Shown: positions 1-9,679 of the stretch, piece by piece
Numbering within the stretch: position 1 is the first letter of the stretch
Layout of the letters: each line of letters opens with the position of its first letter
NCBI GenBank assembly: GCA_963773835.1
Contig: CAVZCQ010000005.1
Location: 148,582-212,581 of the forward strand
Reading direction: 5' to 3'
Length of the DNA stretch: 64,000 nucleotides
Origin: JOPF136 sp963773835
Lineage (GTDB): Bacteria > Acidobacteriota > Terriglobia > Acidiferrales > UBA7541
Position numbers and translations under genes: made by a program
The notes under the pieces: generated by a model
Database searches by the model: none
The model's input: only the letters and a program-made list of their open reading frames with translations
Told to the model about the DNA's origin: nothing

Positions 1-348
1 AACAAAGAGATCGAGAAGGTGCGCGCGCTCGAGCCGGCGGAAGAGTTCGGCGTCCTGCAGACGCTGGTGAAACAGCGGCACGAGTCGGTGGAGCAATTCA
101 CCAAAGGCGGCCGGAACGAGCTGGCCGAAAAAGAGAAGCGCGAAATCCCCATCATTGAAGCCTACCTGCCGTCCGGCGCCACTCCGGCGGAGATGGAAGC
201 CGCCATCGCTGCCGCCATCGCTGAGACAGGCGCGAGCACCGCGAAACAAATGGGCGCGGTGATCAAAGCGGCACGCGCGCGGCTGGAGGGGAAAACGATC
301 GACGGGAAGGCGCTCTCCGACCGCGTGCGCGAGCGGTTGGGAGGCTGA
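1..348 (+). CDS. YqeY/GatB-domain protein (5' partial)
   Basis: The reading frame is open from base 1, so the N-terminus lies outside the window. The visible 115 residues carry the YqeY C-terminal pattern: an NEL-EKEK segment, the EIPIIEAYLP block, and a Lys-rich stretch around the GAVIKAARARLEG block. YqeY proteins share the tRNA-binding helical domain of the amidotransferase subunit GatB and probably bind tRNA or act near Gln/Asn-tRNA amidation; the precise role is not established. Full-length YqeY is about 150 residues, so roughly a quarter is missing. An in-frame GTG at 19 is internal to the conserved region and is not the start. Confidence 0.85.
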   Translation, partial: NKEIEKVRALEPAEEFGVLQTLVKQRHESVEQFTKGGRNELAEKEKREIPIIEAYLPSGATPAEMEAAIAAAIAETGASTAKQMGAVIKAARARLEGKTIDGKALSDRVRERLGG

Positions 349-414
349 ACCTCGAGCTGCGCCGCATTTTCAGGCTAGCTCGACCCTGGCGCACCGCGGC
401 GTTATCCTCTGTGA

Positions 415-1023
415 GTGCCGCTTGCCACCGTGATTCCCGTACGTTACTCGGATGAAGAAGCCGGATTTGTGAGCGTGCGCCCGGTGCTGCGGATGGCACT
501 GCGTCCGGAGCAATTGCTGGAACTGATCCTGGGAGTGACGGGGAAAAGCGCGGAGCGCGTGGAGCAAATCCTGCGCGGGGGCAGCGTGGCGGCGGGTGGA
601 TTCCGGTATTGGTGGGAAGCGGTGGAGATGGCCGCCGGAGAACTGGAGGCGTTGCTCGCGGCGTTTCCGGATGCAGACCCATCGCGGCCATTCGATGCGG
701 CGCGGTGCGTGCTCGTGGCCGTGGAAGGCGGCACGGGCGTGAAGACGCTCGCGGAATTTGCTGCTGCGGTGGGGGCGCGGCGGCGGGCGTTCCGGCGACG
801 GAGCTTCTGGGACGCTCTGCTCGATGTGGCGCGGGAGCGGGCGCCGAGCTATCGCAGCTATTCCTACGCGCGTCGCGGGGATGTGTACGCGCTGGAACTG
901 GCGGCGGGCCGGCGCGACTTGCTGGCGGAGGAGGCGCGGCAATTCGGCGTGGGCGATGTGCGCACCCAGGCTGCGGCGCTGCTGAGCGCTGCGCGGTTGT
1001 TGTATGTGTGCGCGCGGGGATGA
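415..1023 (+). CDS. Hypothetical protein, 202 aa
   Basis: A GTG-initiated frame of 202 residues with strong high-GC codon bias at third positions, which supports real coding. I recognise no family. The protein is Ala/Arg-rich and soluble, with no signal peptide or membrane segment. It shows helical stretches, a basic block near residue 125 (RRRAFRRRSFW) and a Tyr/Ser/Arg-rich segment (SYRSYSYARRGD). It sits 66 bases after the YqeY gene in the same direction and may be cotranscribed. The basic patch would allow nucleic-acid binding, but that is a guess. Confidence 0.6.
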   Translation: MPLATVIPVRYSDEEAGFVSVRPVLRMALRPEQLLELILGVTGKSAERVEQILRGGSVAAGGFRYWWEAVEMAAGELEALLAAFPDADPSRPFDAARCVLVAVEGGTGVKTLAEFAAAVGARRRAFRRRSFWDALLDVARERAPSYRSYSYARRGDVYALELAAGRRDLLAEEARQFGVGDVRTQAAALLSAARLLYVCARG

Positions 1024-1170
1024 GAAACCCAAAGGCGAAAATCGAAAATTGAGCTAAGGACGACGCAGCCTTGCACGGCAGCGGCGCGGATGCTACCGTG
1101 CGTGGCTGTTTTTGCGCGTGAGTCGCGGACCGTCCGGGGGTTCTGCGACTCGCCAGGCGGGAGGGACAGG

Positions 1171-3360
1171 TTGGCATCGAAATCGTGGAGTCCGACGGCG
1201 GCGCCCGGGGAATTCCGTCCGTACGTGGGCGCGCAGGAATCGCTGATGGAATTTACGGTGCGCGCCGTCGTGTTCGGGATGCTGTTTGGAATCCTGTTCG
1301 GCGCGGTGACCGTGTACGTGGGACTGCGCGCCGGGCTGACGGTGTCCGCGTCGATTCCCATCGCGGTGCTTTCCATCACCGCACTGCGCGCATTCGGCAA
1401 AGCCACAATCCTCGAAAACAACATGGTGCAGACGATCGGCTCGGCCGGCGAGTCGGTGGCCTCGGGTGTGATTTTCACGCTGCCGGCGCTGATTTTTCTG
1501 GGGTTTCCGCTGGAGTATTCGCGCGTGTTCCTGCTGGCGCTGCTGGGGGGCTGGCTGGGTGTGCTGTTCATGATCCCGCTGCGGCGGCAATTGATCGTTA
1601 AAGAGCACGGCAACCTGCTGTATCCGGAAGGAACGGCGTGCGCGGACGTGCTGGTAGCGGGAGATAAGGGCGGCTCATTCGCGGAGCGGGTGTTTTGGGG
1701 GCTGGGGATCGGCGGCATTTACACAGTGCTGAAAAACTCCGTGGGCCTATGGAACAGCCAGCCGGAGTACCGTCCGCCGTGGCTGCCGGGCTCATCGCTG
1801 CGCGCGGACATCGCCTCGGAATACCTGGGCGTAGGTTACGTGATCGGACCGAAGGTGGCGGCGGTGCTTTTCGCGGGCGGCTTATTCTCCTGGTTCGTGG
1901 TGATGCCGGCGATCAAATTTTTCGGCTCGCTGGCGCCGAACGTGGCGCTCTATCCCAGCACGATACCGATCCCGAAAATGACGCCGGACGATCTGTGGCG
2001 CAGCTACATACGGCCGATGGGAGCGGGAGCGGTGGCTGCGGCGGGGCTGTTCACGCTGATGCACACGATGCCCACAATCGTGGGCGCGCTTCGCTCCGGG
2101 CTGAAGGACCTGAGCGCCGGCGGCGCGGAGAGCGCGGGGACCCAGCGGACCGAGCGCGACATCCCGATGAGCACGGTGGTGATCGGGTCGGGGGTGCTGC
2201 TGGCGATGATGTGGGCGCTGCTGAGCTTCAAACCGGTGCCGGGGGCGGAGACGGGGATGTTCTCCAACTTGATCGCGGCGGTGTTCGTGGTGGTGTTCGG
2301 GTTCTTGTTCGTGACCGTCTCGTCGCGAATCTGCGGGATCATCGGGACGTCGGCGAACCCGGTGAGCGGGATGACCATCGCCACGCTGATGGCAACGTGC
2401 GCGATGTTTCTGGCACTGGGATGGACCGGCGCATCGTACTCCGCACTGGCGCTGACCATCGGCGGTGTGGTGTGCATCGCCTCGGCCAATGCGGGCGCGA
2501 CGTCGCAGGATTTGAAGACCGGCTTCCTGGTGGGAGCGACGCCGGTGCGGCAACAGATCGGGCTGGTGCTCGGAGTGATGGCGTCGGCGCTGGTGGTCGG
2601 GCTGACGCTCATCCTGATGAATACGGCGCTTTCTCAGTACGTGCCGGCGCAGATCCCTGTGGACCTGGAGCATCTCTCCGCGGGAGTGAAAATCGAACTG
2701 CAGAGTTACCACTACGGCGGAAAGAACTACGTGCTGCTGAATGCCATCGGTTCGCGCGACATCTCCGATGGGAAATACCTCTACGATCCGGCAACGAAGC
2801 AGATCGAAATTCAATGGATCCAGGGAATCGGGAGCGAGAAAGCGGCGGCGCCGCAGGCGCGGCTGATGGCCACGGTGATCAATGGAATCCTGAACCAGCG
2901 GCTGCCATGGCGGCTGGTGCTGCTAGGCGTTTTTCTGGTGGTGGCTATCGAGCTGCTGGGCGTGCGGTCGCTGGCGTTTGCAGTGGGTTCGTATCTTTCC
3001 ATCGCTACTACGCTCGCGATTTTTACCGGAGGGGTGGTGCGCTGGCTGGCGGAGCGAGGGACGAAAGCGAGCGAGGCCGCCGAGAGCGAAGTGAGCCCGG
3101 GCTCGCTCTATGCCACCGGGCTGATTGCCGCGGGGGGCGTATTCGGACTGCTGGGCATGGTCCTGGTGGTGCTGGGCGACCCGAACTTCAAATACCACTT
3201 CCTGCCGGAGAACGTCCTGGGCCGCGGGGGTGCCTGGCTGTCGAGTCTGACGGCAAAAACGCCGCTCGGCGACGTGACGCAGAGCAACCTCATCGCCGTG
3301 GTGATGTTCCTGCTGCTGGCGATCTCGCTGTATCGATCTGCGCGCACGAAATTGAAGTAA
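1171..3360 (+). CDS. OPT family oligopeptide transporter
   Basis: A polytopic membrane protein of 729 residues with the features of prokaryotic OPT transporters, which move oligopeptides or metal chelates into the cell by cation symport. Characteristic blocks are the N-terminal EFTVRAVVFGMLFG, the GLTVSASIPIAVLS loop, NNMVQTIGSAGESVASG, LYPEGTACADVL, and GTSANPVSGMTIATL in the middle. About 14-16 hydrophobic segments are visible. I chose the TTG at 1171 because a GGGAGGG ribosome site lies just before it; an upstream in-frame ATG at 1090 would add 27 unconserved residues and has no such site. Confidence in the family is high, in the substrate low. Confidence 0.9.
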   Translation: MASKSWSPTAAPGEFRPYVGAQESLMEFTVRAVVFGMLFGILFGAVTVYVGLRAGLTVSASIPIAVLSITALRAFGKATILENNMVQTIGSAGESVASGVIFTLPALIFLGFPLEYSRVFLLALLGGWLGVLFMIPLRRQLIVKEHGNLLYPEGTACADVLVAGDKGGSFAERVFWGLGIGGIYTVLKNSVGLWNSQPEYRPPWLPGSSLRADIASEYLGVGYVIGPKVAAVLFAGGLFSWFVVMPAIKFFGSLAPNVALYPSTIPIPKMTPDDLWRSYIRPMGAGAVAAAGLFTLMHTMPTIVGALRSGLKDLSAGGAESAGTQRTERDIPMSTVVIGSGVLLAMMWALLSFKPVPGAETGMFSNLIAAVFVVVFGFLFVTVSSRICGIIGTSANPVSGMTIATLMATCAMFLALGWTGASYSALALTIGGVVCIASANAGATSQDLKTGFLVGATPVRQQIGLVLGVMASALVVGLTLILMNTALSQYVPAQIPVDLEHLSAGVKIELQSYHYGGKNYVLLNAIGSRDISDGKYLYDPATKQIEIQWIQGIGSEKAAAPQARLMATVINGILNQRLPWRLVLLGVFLVVAIELLGVRSLAFAVGSYLSIATTLAIFTGGVVRWLAERGTKASEAAESEVSPGSLYATGLIAAGGVFGLLGMVLVVLGDPNFKYHFLPENVLGRGGAWLSSLTAKTPLGDVTQSNLIAVVMFLLLAISLYRSARTKLK

Positions 3361-3463
3361 AAGCGAAATTCGAAATTCGGTCAGAATGTCAACCCATAAC
3401 CTCCGAGTCGGGCGCGGTTTTCGATTTCTCCTTTTCGTTCTTCCCGGCTAGACTGATTGCGCG

Positions 3464-4240
3464 ATGGCACGCGACGTCCGATTCGAATACCGGTTCAATT
3501 GGAAGCGGGAATTCTCTCCGGCGATTCGCTGGCTGATTGTGGCGAATTGCGCCGTCTTCGCGGTGATGAAAATCGCGGCGATGGTGACGGACGGCGCAAC
3601 GGACCGTAGTTTCGCCCTGTGGTTCGGACTCATTCCGACTCTGATCGTGCCGGGGCTGAGGATCTGGACGCTGGCCACCTACCTGTTTCTCCACGCCACT
3701 TTCCTGCACCTGCTGTTCAACATGTTCACGCTGTGGATGTTCGGGCGCGACCTGGAGCCGGTGTGGGGCGCGCGACGATTTCTGTTCTATTACTTTCTGA
3801 CGGGCATCGGGGCGGGAGTGTGCGTGGCGCTGGTGAACCTGCTGCCGGAGCTGTGGGGCCACCCGCAGCCCGTGAGTGTGACCGTGGGCGCTTCCGGAGC
3901 AATCTACGGGATCCTGATGGCCTGCGGGCTGCTGTTTCCGGACCGGCAGGTGTGGCTGATCCCGCTTCCGGTGATGATTTCGATGCGCATGTTCGTATTG
4001 ATTTGGGGGGCCATCGCATTTTTCAGCACGCTGGAAGGGCCGGGGAGCGGCATCAGCCACGTGGCGCACCTGGGAGGATTGCTGGTGGGGTACATCTACA
4101 TCCGCCGGGGATCATTCTTCTACAGCGCGCGCAACCGCCTGACGGACTGGCGCCAGCGCCGCCTGCGGCGGAAGTTTGAAGTGTACATGCGCGACCACCG
4201 CGACGAGCCGCCGGCCGGGCCACCGCGGTGGATGAATTAG
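3464..4240 (+). CDS. Rhomboid family intramembrane serine protease
   Basis: A 258-residue membrane protein with the rhomboid catalytic dyad: GASG with Ser144 in one membrane helix and His202 in the SHVAHLGG block of a later helix. The oxyanion HxxxN-type motif is visible in TM2 (HLLFN, residues 82-86). Rhomboids cleave membrane proteins within or next to the bilayer. The C-terminal tail after residue 215 is basic and Arg-rich, likely cytoplasmic. The family call is firm; the substrate is unknown, and neighbours give no clue. Confidence 0.93.
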   Translation: MARDVRFEYRFNWKREFSPAIRWLIVANCAVFAVMKIAAMVTDGATDRSFALWFGLIPTLIVPGLRIWTLATYLFLHATFLHLLFNMFTLWMFGRDLEPVWGARRFLFYYFLTGIGAGVCVALVNLLPELWGHPQPVSVTVGASGAIYGILMACGLLFPDRQVWLIPLPVMISMRMFVLIWGAIAFFSTLEGPGSGISHVAHLGGLLVGYIYIRRGSFFYSARNRLTDWRQRRLRRKFEVYMRDHRDEPPAGPPRWMN

Positions 4241-4257
4241 AAGAGAAAGGCGAAACC

Positions 4258-4457
4258 CGAAATTCGAAACTCGAAAATCGGCCGGAGGGCTGGATCGCAG
4301 CCACCGGACATGACCTGCAAGTTTGACCGTCCTCGCCCCTGGATCGGGTAATACCGAAAACCGAAAGACAGATCCCTCGCTGCGCTCGGGATGACGGATT
4401 GGGGCTTGTGTCGCGCAATGCCAGGACTTCTGACCGATTTTCGAGTTCCGAATTTCG
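4258..4457. repeat. REP-like intergenic element with 24-bp inverted arms
   Basis: This gap between the rhomboid and pyruvate kinase genes holds two 24-base arms, 4258-4281 and 4434-4457, that are reverse complements with a single mismatch. Both consist of a GAAATTCGAAACTCGAAAATCGG-like motif (positions given; key pattern CGAAA-TTCG-AACTCGAAAATCGG). A second hairpin, ATCCC/GGGAT at 4372-4392, lies between them. Related A-rich CGAAA-TCGAAA pieces occur at 1037-1055 and 3363-3383. The arrangement resembles a small non-autonomous repeat element or a REP doublet. The converging flanking genes mean it could also serve as a bidirectional terminator. Confidence 0.55.
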
Positions 4458-4467
4458 AGTCTTGCTT

Positions 4468-5913
4468 TTATCCGACGGTGTGGAGCTTCATGAAGTTCGT
4501 GCTGCCGCGGATGCCGAACGGCGTGCCGGCTACAATGCCCACCACGTCTCCCCGCGCCACCAGGCGTTCTTCGAGCAGCCGCTTCGCGGCCACCTCGGAG
4601 AGTTCATCGATGTTGCGCGTGCCGCCGATGGTGCGCGGCAGGACGCCCCAGAGAAGACTGAGGCGGCGGCGCGTCTCCTGAATGGGCGAAAAGGCGATGA
4701 TGGGACAGGGCGGACGGTACTTGGAGATGAGCCGGGCCGTCGAACCGCTTTCAGTGAACACGGCGATAACTTTCATGCGGAAGATGGCGGCGGCGTTACA
4801 GATGGCTTCGCAGATGGTCTCGCCGACAGAGAGCGTGGCCGGATGCGGGCGGACGACATCGCGGATGTTGGCCTCCGCCTCACGCACGATGCGGTCCATC
4901 ATGCGCACGGTTTCCAGCGGGTAGCAGCCGGAAGCGGTTTCGGCGGAGAGCATCACGGCGTCGGTACCGTCGAAGACGGCATTGGCGACGTCGGAGGCCT
5001 CGGCGCGCGTGGGGCGCGGGTGCTCGGTCATGGATTCGAGCATCTGGGTGGCGGTGATGACGGGAACGCGGAGGTCGCGGGCGAGTGCGATAATGCGCTT
5101 CTGGAGCACGGGCACCTGCTCGGGGGCCAACTCGACGCCCAGATCGCCGCGAGCCACCATTACGCCATCCGCTGCGCGCAGGATTTCTTCCAGGTTGTCG
5201 ATCGCTTCGGGCTTTTCGAGCTTTGCAATCACGGGAGTGTCGCGGCCGTTGCGGTGGATCAGGGCTTTTGCTGAGAGCACATCGGCCGCGGTGCGTACGA
5301 AGCTGACGGCCACATAGTTCGCCCCAGCGTCGAGAGCGAACAGCAGGTCGTCGCGGTCCTTTGGAGTGATCGAAGCAACGCGCAGCTTCACGCCCGGCAG
5401 ATTGATCCCTTTGTGCTCGCCCAATTCGCCGCCATTGACAACACGGGTGACCACATCGCGGCCGCGCACGGCGGTGACGCGAAGCTCGATGAGGCCATCG
5501 GCGAGAAGGATGCGGTCGCCGGGGCGGACGTCGTGCGGGAGGCGTTCAAACGTCGTGGAGACCCGCGCGGAATCGCCCGGAACTTTTGCCGTTGTAATGA
5601 CAAATTGCTTTCCCGCTTCGAGGCGAATGGGACGCCCGCCGGCCAGCGTGCCGGTGCGAATTTTCGGTCCCTGCAGGTCGGCCAAGATGCCCAGCGGCCT
5701 CTGCTGGCGGAGCGAGGCCTGGCGCAAAGCGCGGATGGCGGCGGCGTGCTCGTCATGCGTGCCGTGGGAAAAATTCAGGCGGGCCACGTTCATGCCTGCG
5801 GCGAGCAGGCGGTCTGCCATTTGCGGCGAGGAGGTAGCCGGGCCGATGGTGCAGACGATTTTGGCGCGGCGCACAGTGAGACCCGCGGGGGGCGGTGGCG
5901 GCTTAGGGCGCAC
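4468..5913 (-). CDS. pyk: Pyruvate kinase
   Basis: Converts phosphoenolpyruvate and ADP to pyruvate and ATP, the last step of glycolysis. Hallmarks: RRAKIVCTIGPAT at the N-terminus, NVARLNFSHG, the active-site block around VIAKLEKPEAIDNL, VMVARGDLGVELAPEQVP and TATQMLESM, then the C-terminal domain. I start at the GTG at 5913: GTGGAGG lies 9 bases before it, and the resulting 481 residues match the family. This start overlaps the end of the upstream M20 peptidase gene by 11 bases, so the two are probably translationally coupled. Confidence 0.95.
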   Translation of the reverse strand: MRPKPPPPPAGLTVRRAKIVCTIGPATSSPQMADRLLAAGMNVARLNFSHGTHDEHAAAIRALRQASLRQQRPLGILADLQGPKIRTGTLAGGRPIRLEAGKQFVITTAKVPGDSARVSTTFERLPHDVRPGDRILLADGLIELRVTAVRGRDVVTRVVNGGELGEHKGINLPGVKLRVASITPKDRDDLLFALDAGANYVAVSFVRTAADVLSAKALIHRNGRDTPVIAKLEKPEAIDNLEEILRAADGVMVARGDLGVELAPEQVPVLQKRIIALARDLRVPVITATQMLESMTEHPRPTRAEASDVANAVFDGTDAVMLSAETASGCYPLETVRMMDRIVREAEANIRDVVRPHPATLSVGETICEAICNAAAIFRMKVIAVFTESGSTARLISKYRPPCPIIAFSPIQETRRRLSLLWGVLPRTIGGTRNIDELSEVAAKRLLEERLVARGDVVGIVAGTPFGIRGSTNFMKLHTVG

Positions 5914-7333
5914 GGACGAAGTCCTCCACGGTGCGGTACACCAGCTCGATCCCCGGACGGATGGCTGCGATAGGCAGGCGCTCGTTGTCCGCGTGCATCC
6001 GGGCAATATCCTCTTCGGTAAGGGGAAACGGCAGGAGGCCGTAACAGGTCACGTTGCGCATGCGCAGCTCGGCGGAATCGGTGAAACCAGTGGACATCAT
6101 GGGCAAAACAGGTGCGCCAGGGAACACGGTGTGCGTCGCTCTCACGATGGAGCGGTAGAAGTCCGTGTCGATGTCGGAGGGGGGCGAAGGACGCGAGTTG
6201 ATGGATTCGATCTCAATGCGGATCTGCGGATCGTCCACGAGTTTGAGCATGGCATCGGCAAACTCGCCGGGAAGTTCGCCGGGCAGCAGGCGGACATTCA
6301 ACGTGGCGCGGGCTTCCGAGGGGATGACGTTGTCGCGGACGCCGGCCTGGAGCATGGTGGGAGAAATGGTGTTGCGGAGCATGGAACTCCACACGGGGTT
6401 GGCATTGGAGAGGATGCGCGCGGCATGGTCCTGGCGCTCCGTCGTGTCCAGCACGCGCATCCATTTGGCCAGCTCGGGGTCTTCAATCTGGGCCAGTCCC
6501 TCGAAGTAGCGCTTGGTGATCACCGTGGGTTTTACCGGCGTCTCCCAGGTGCCCAGCTTCTCGATCGCCGCGGCCAGATGAACTACGGCATTGTCTTTGA
6601 GCGGAACGGAGGCGTGGCCGGAAGTCCCGGTGGCGATGACCCGGTAATCCACGGAAACTTTTTCGCCGGCCTGGACGCCGAGGTACCAGGGTTTTCCGTC
6701 CTTCACCATGGTGCGGCCGCCTTCATTGATGCAATAAGCCGCGGCAATTTTGTCCCAGTGCTTTTCGGCGAGGGCGCGGATGCCGAACTCGCCTCCCTGC
6801 TCCTCGTCGCCATCGGCCAGGAAAATCACATCGCGGTTCAGCCGCACGGCGGCGCGCTTCAGCGTGATGAACGCGGCGAGGTTGGCGACGAGCGGCCCCT
6901 TGTCATCCAGCGTGCCGCGGCCCCACAGGAATCCATCCTTCACGGCGGCGCCAAACGGGTCCTGGTTCCATTTCGAGGGGTCCACGCCCACCACGTCCAT
7001 GTGGCCGAGCAGGAGGAGGGCGCGGCTCGGATCGGGCAGCGCGGCGGAATTCAGCCGGGCCACCAGCGCGCCGCGGCCGGGCGCCGTTTCGATCACCTCC
7101 GAGGGGATTCCTTCCTTCTCGAGAATCCCCGCGAGGTAATGTGCTCCGGCCAGTTCGTTACCCGGGGGATTCGCCGTGTTGATGCGCACCAGGCCGGCGA
7201 GCCAACCGGTGGCTTCCAGCGAGAGTTTTTCGAAGTCCACGGGGCCGGCCGCGGGTGAATTCTGAGGAACGGCTGTCGACGCGAAGAACGCCAGGATGAG
7301 ACCGAGTAGGAAAGGTGTTCGGGTTCCGGGCAA
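5903..7333 (-). CDS. Secreted M20 family metallopeptidase
   Basis: A 476-residue protein with an N-terminal signal peptide (hydrophobic LLGLILAFFAST, then a polar mature start). The zinc-binding residues of the M20/M28 fold are visible: H in LLLLGHMDVVGVD, D in GRGTLDDKGPLVA, EE in LADGDEEQGGEFG, and H in the lid/dimer region SGHASVP. The family releases amino acids from dipeptides or deacylates N-acyl amino acids; the export signal implies peptide scavenging in the periplasm. It is the first gene of a two-gene unit with pyk. The substrate cannot be assigned from sequence. Confidence 0.9.
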   Translation of the reverse strand: MPGTRTPFLLGLILAFFASTAVPQNSPAAGPVDFEKLSLEATGWLAGLVRINTANPPGNELAGAHYLAGILEKEGIPSEVIETAPGRGALVARLNSAALPDPSRALLLLGHMDVVGVDPSKWNQDPFGAAVKDGFLWGRGTLDDKGPLVANLAAFITLKRAAVRLNRDVIFLADGDEEQGGEFGIRALAEKHWDKIAAAYCINEGGRTMVKDGKPWYLGVQAGEKVSVDYRVIATGTSGHASVPLKDNAVVHLAAAIEKLGTWETPVKPTVITKRYFEGLAQIEDPELAKWMRVLDTTERQDHAARILSNANPVWSSMLRNTISPTMLQAGVRDNVIPSEARATLNVRLLPGELPGEFADAMLKLVDDPQIRIEIESINSRPSPPSDIDTDFYRSIVRATHTVFPGAPVLPMMSTGFTDSAELRMRNVTCYGLLPFPLTEEDIARMHADNERLPIAAIRPGIELVYRTVEDFVRAP

Positions 7334-7507
7334 TGGTTCCTCCGAGCAAAAAATATGCCGGCTAAACTCTCTATGCTACCACGCACGCGCGGCGCGCCGT
7401 GCCAGGCGCCAGGGTGCGCGCTGCCCCTGGTCAGGACCAGCTTTGGCGCGCTGCGGTTGACCAGCCCAACGGGGCGTGGCAGCATCCAATGGATGAGGAG
7501 ATTGGCC

Positions 7508-8614
7508 ATGCGACCTGGCTTCTTGCGCGCCGCAGTTGCCGGCGGACTCTTCGTTCTGCTGGTGATGGGAACAGCACCGCTCGGAGCATTGCGGGCGCAT
7601 GCGCAGGACGCGAAGCAGAATCCGCAGCAGAAGCCGCCGGTGACCGTACCGAGCGGCCCATCCGGGGAGCAGAAACCGCAGGACCAGTTCACGATGAGCG
7701 TCGAGGTGCCGCTGGTCACGCTGGACGTGGTGGTGGCCGACGACAAAGGCGATATCTACACGGGGCTGAAGAAGGGGAATTTCCGCGTGAGCGAGGACGG
7801 CGTTTTGCAGCCCCTCACCAACTTTTCCACTCCCGACGCGCCCATCACCACCGTGCTCCTGATCGAGTTCAGCAGCCGGGGAATCTTCGGCTACCCCGCC
7901 TACGCGGCGAATGCGGTGACCTGGGCCGATGAGTTTCTCAGCGAATTGCGGAAGGACGACTATGTGGCGCTCGTGTCGTTCGACATGCGCACCCACGTCG
8001 AGGTCGATTTCACTCGGGACAAACTGGCGGTCCACAATTACCTGGCGGGGATGCTGATCCCAGGCTTCCACGAGTCCAACGTCTTCGACGCGCTGATGGA
8101 GACCCTGGACAACCTGAAGGACGTGAAAGGGCGGAAATCGATCGTGTTGCTGGCCTCGGGGATCGACACGTTCAGCAAGCACACGCTCGACGATGCGTAC
8201 AAGCGCGTGAAGCAGACCGACGTGACCATTTTCCCCGTCGGCGTGGCGCGGCCCATCGCAAATTATCTCGATAACCACAACATGATCAGCGGGGAGGGGC
8301 GGCTGAATTTCTACCAGGCCGATAACCAGATGAGCGAGTTCGCCAAACTGACCGGGGGACACGCGTACTTTCCCCAGTTCGAAGGTGAAATCCCTGGAAT
8401 CATGCAGGGAATCGCCAGCATGCTGAGGTCGCAGTACAGCCTGGGATACGTGCCGAGCAATCAGATACGTGACGGGAAATACCGCAAGATCAAAGTTGAT
8501 GTCGTAGGCTCTGACGGCCAGCCGGTGGAATTGAAGGATCCGAAAGGGAAGAAGCTGAAGTTGATCGTGTACGCCCGCCAGGGCTACACCGCGCCGAAAG
8601 GTCCCGTTTCCTAG
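7508..8614 (+). CDS. Secreted VWFA-related domain protein (acidobacterial type)
   Basis: A 368-residue protein with a clear signal peptide and an AHAQD cleavage region, then a low-complexity Gln/Pro linker. The VWFA-related domain follows: LVTLDVVVADDKGDIYTGLKKGNFRVSEDG opening (abbreviated motif LDVVV-D--G), VLLIEFSS in place of a full MIDAS, and an IVLLASGIDTFS strand. This family is heavily expanded in Acidobacteria and is a main lineage clue here. The function is unknown; VWA folds mediate protein contacts. I start at ATG 7508 because GAGGAG lies 8 bases upstream; a longer frame from 7355 adds residues with no secretion logic. Confidence 0.88.
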   Translation: MRPGFLRAAVAGGLFVLLVMGTAPLGALRAHAQDAKQNPQQKPPVTVPSGPSGEQKPQDQFTMSVEVPLVTLDVVVADDKGDIYTGLKKGNFRVSEDGVLQPLTNFSTPDAPITTVLLIEFSSRGIFGYPAYAANAVTWADEFLSELRKDDYVALVSFDMRTHVEVDFTRDKLAVHNYLAGMLIPGFHESNVFDALMETLDNLKDVKGRKSIVLLASGIDTFSKHTLDDAYKRVKQTDVTIFPVGVARPIANYLDNHNMISGEGRLNFYQADNQMSEFAKLTGGHAYFPQFEGEIPGIMQGIASMLRSQYSLGYVPSNQIRDGKYRKIKVDVVGSDGQPVELKDPKGKKLKLIVYARQGYTAPKGPVS

Positions 8615-8660
8615 CTTGGGGCCGCAGCGCGGGGCGAATCTCCGCGGCTGCTGTCGCGCT

Positions 8661-9662
8661 CTAATACCCGCGCGCAGGGTCCACACGATTGCGCAATTCG
8701 CGGCCGGCAAACCAGCGGCCCAGATTGTCCAGCAGCAATTCCGCCTGGCGTTCCCACAACGAGTCGCTGGCGCCGCTCAGGTGCGGGGTCAGAAAACAAT
8801 TCTCCAGCGCCCAGAGCGGGCTCGACTCGGGCAACGGCTCCTCGCTGGCCACATCGAGCGCAGCCCCGGCAATGCGCCGCTCGGTGAGCGCCTCCACCAG
8901 AGCCGATTCGTCGAGCAGTGAGCCGCGCGCCACGTTGATGAGATAGGCCGAAGCTTTCATGCTGGCGAAGCGCGCGGCGTTCATCAGGTGGCGAGTGTCG
9001 GGCGTTTCCGGAGCGGCAAGTACCACGAAATCGGCTTCCGGCAGCAGGCCATCGAGCGAGGATGCGGGCGCGATGCGATCGGCGACGCCGGGCGCGGCGC
9101 GGCCCGTGCGGGTGACGGCCACGACGCGCATGCCGAAGCCACGGGCCAGTCGCGCCACCTCGCGGCCGATGGCGCCCAGACCGACCACCAGCAGCGTCGC
9201 ACCGCGCAGCTCGCGCGGGCGGATCGGCTCGTTCCAGATATCCTGCTGGCCCCAGTGGCGCCGCGCCTGATGGCGAAAGGAGGAGGGAAATCGGCGAGCG
9301 AGCGCCAGCAACAGCCCCAACACGTGCTCGGCAATGGGGATAGTGTGCACGCCGCTCGCGTTGGTGACGGCGATGCCGCTCGCGCGCAATTCCGGGTACA
9401 TGAGCTGCGCCACGCCGGCCGCGGTCGAGTGCAGCCATTTCAATCTCGGCGCCGCAGCGAACTGTTGCGGGCGGAGTGACCAGCCGACAAAAATATCGGT
9501 GTCCGGCAGCTCGGCGTCAATGCGGCCGTAATCCTCCAGATGCACCACGCGCATTCCCGGGAACTGCTCGCGAACGCGAACGGCCAGCCATTCCGGCGCG
9601 CGCCACAGCGTGAAGGGGTGCCAGACGCAAACCAGGAGTTTGGTTTCCTCAGGAGTGGGCAT
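8661..9662 (-). CDS. D-2-hydroxyacid dehydrogenase (NAD-dependent)
   Basis: A 333-residue protein of the D-isomer 2-hydroxyacid dehydrogenase family, which interconverts 2-hydroxy- and 2-oxoacids. The nucleotide-binding motif LLVVGLGAIGREVARLA is intact, and the catalytic trio is present: Arg in INVARGSLLDE, Glu in DVASEEPLPESS, His in LTPHLSGAS. It follows gpmI in the same direction. A TTG at 9683 overlapping the gpmI stop would couple translation, and the ATG at 9662 is an alternative; neither has a strong ribosome site, so the exact start is uncertain. Glyoxylate, hydroxypyruvate or phenylpyruvate are possible substrates. Confidence 0.9.
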   Translation of the reverse strand: MPTPEETKLLVCVWHPFTLWRAPEWLAVRVREQFPGMRVVHLEDYGRIDAELPDTDIFVGWSLRPQQFAAAPRLKWLHSTAAGVAQLMYPELRASGIAVTNASGVHTIPIAEHVLGLLLALARRFPSSFRHQARRHWGQQDIWNEPIRPRELRGATLLVVGLGAIGREVARLARGFGMRVVAVTRTGRAAPGVADRIAPASSLDGLLPEADFVVLAAPETPDTRHLMNAARFASMKASAYLINVARGSLLDESALVEALTERRIAGAALDVASEEPLPESSPLWALENCFLTPHLSGASDSLWERQAELLLDNLGRWFAGRELRNRVDPARGY

Positions 9663-9679
9663 CTTCAAGCGGAGGACCC

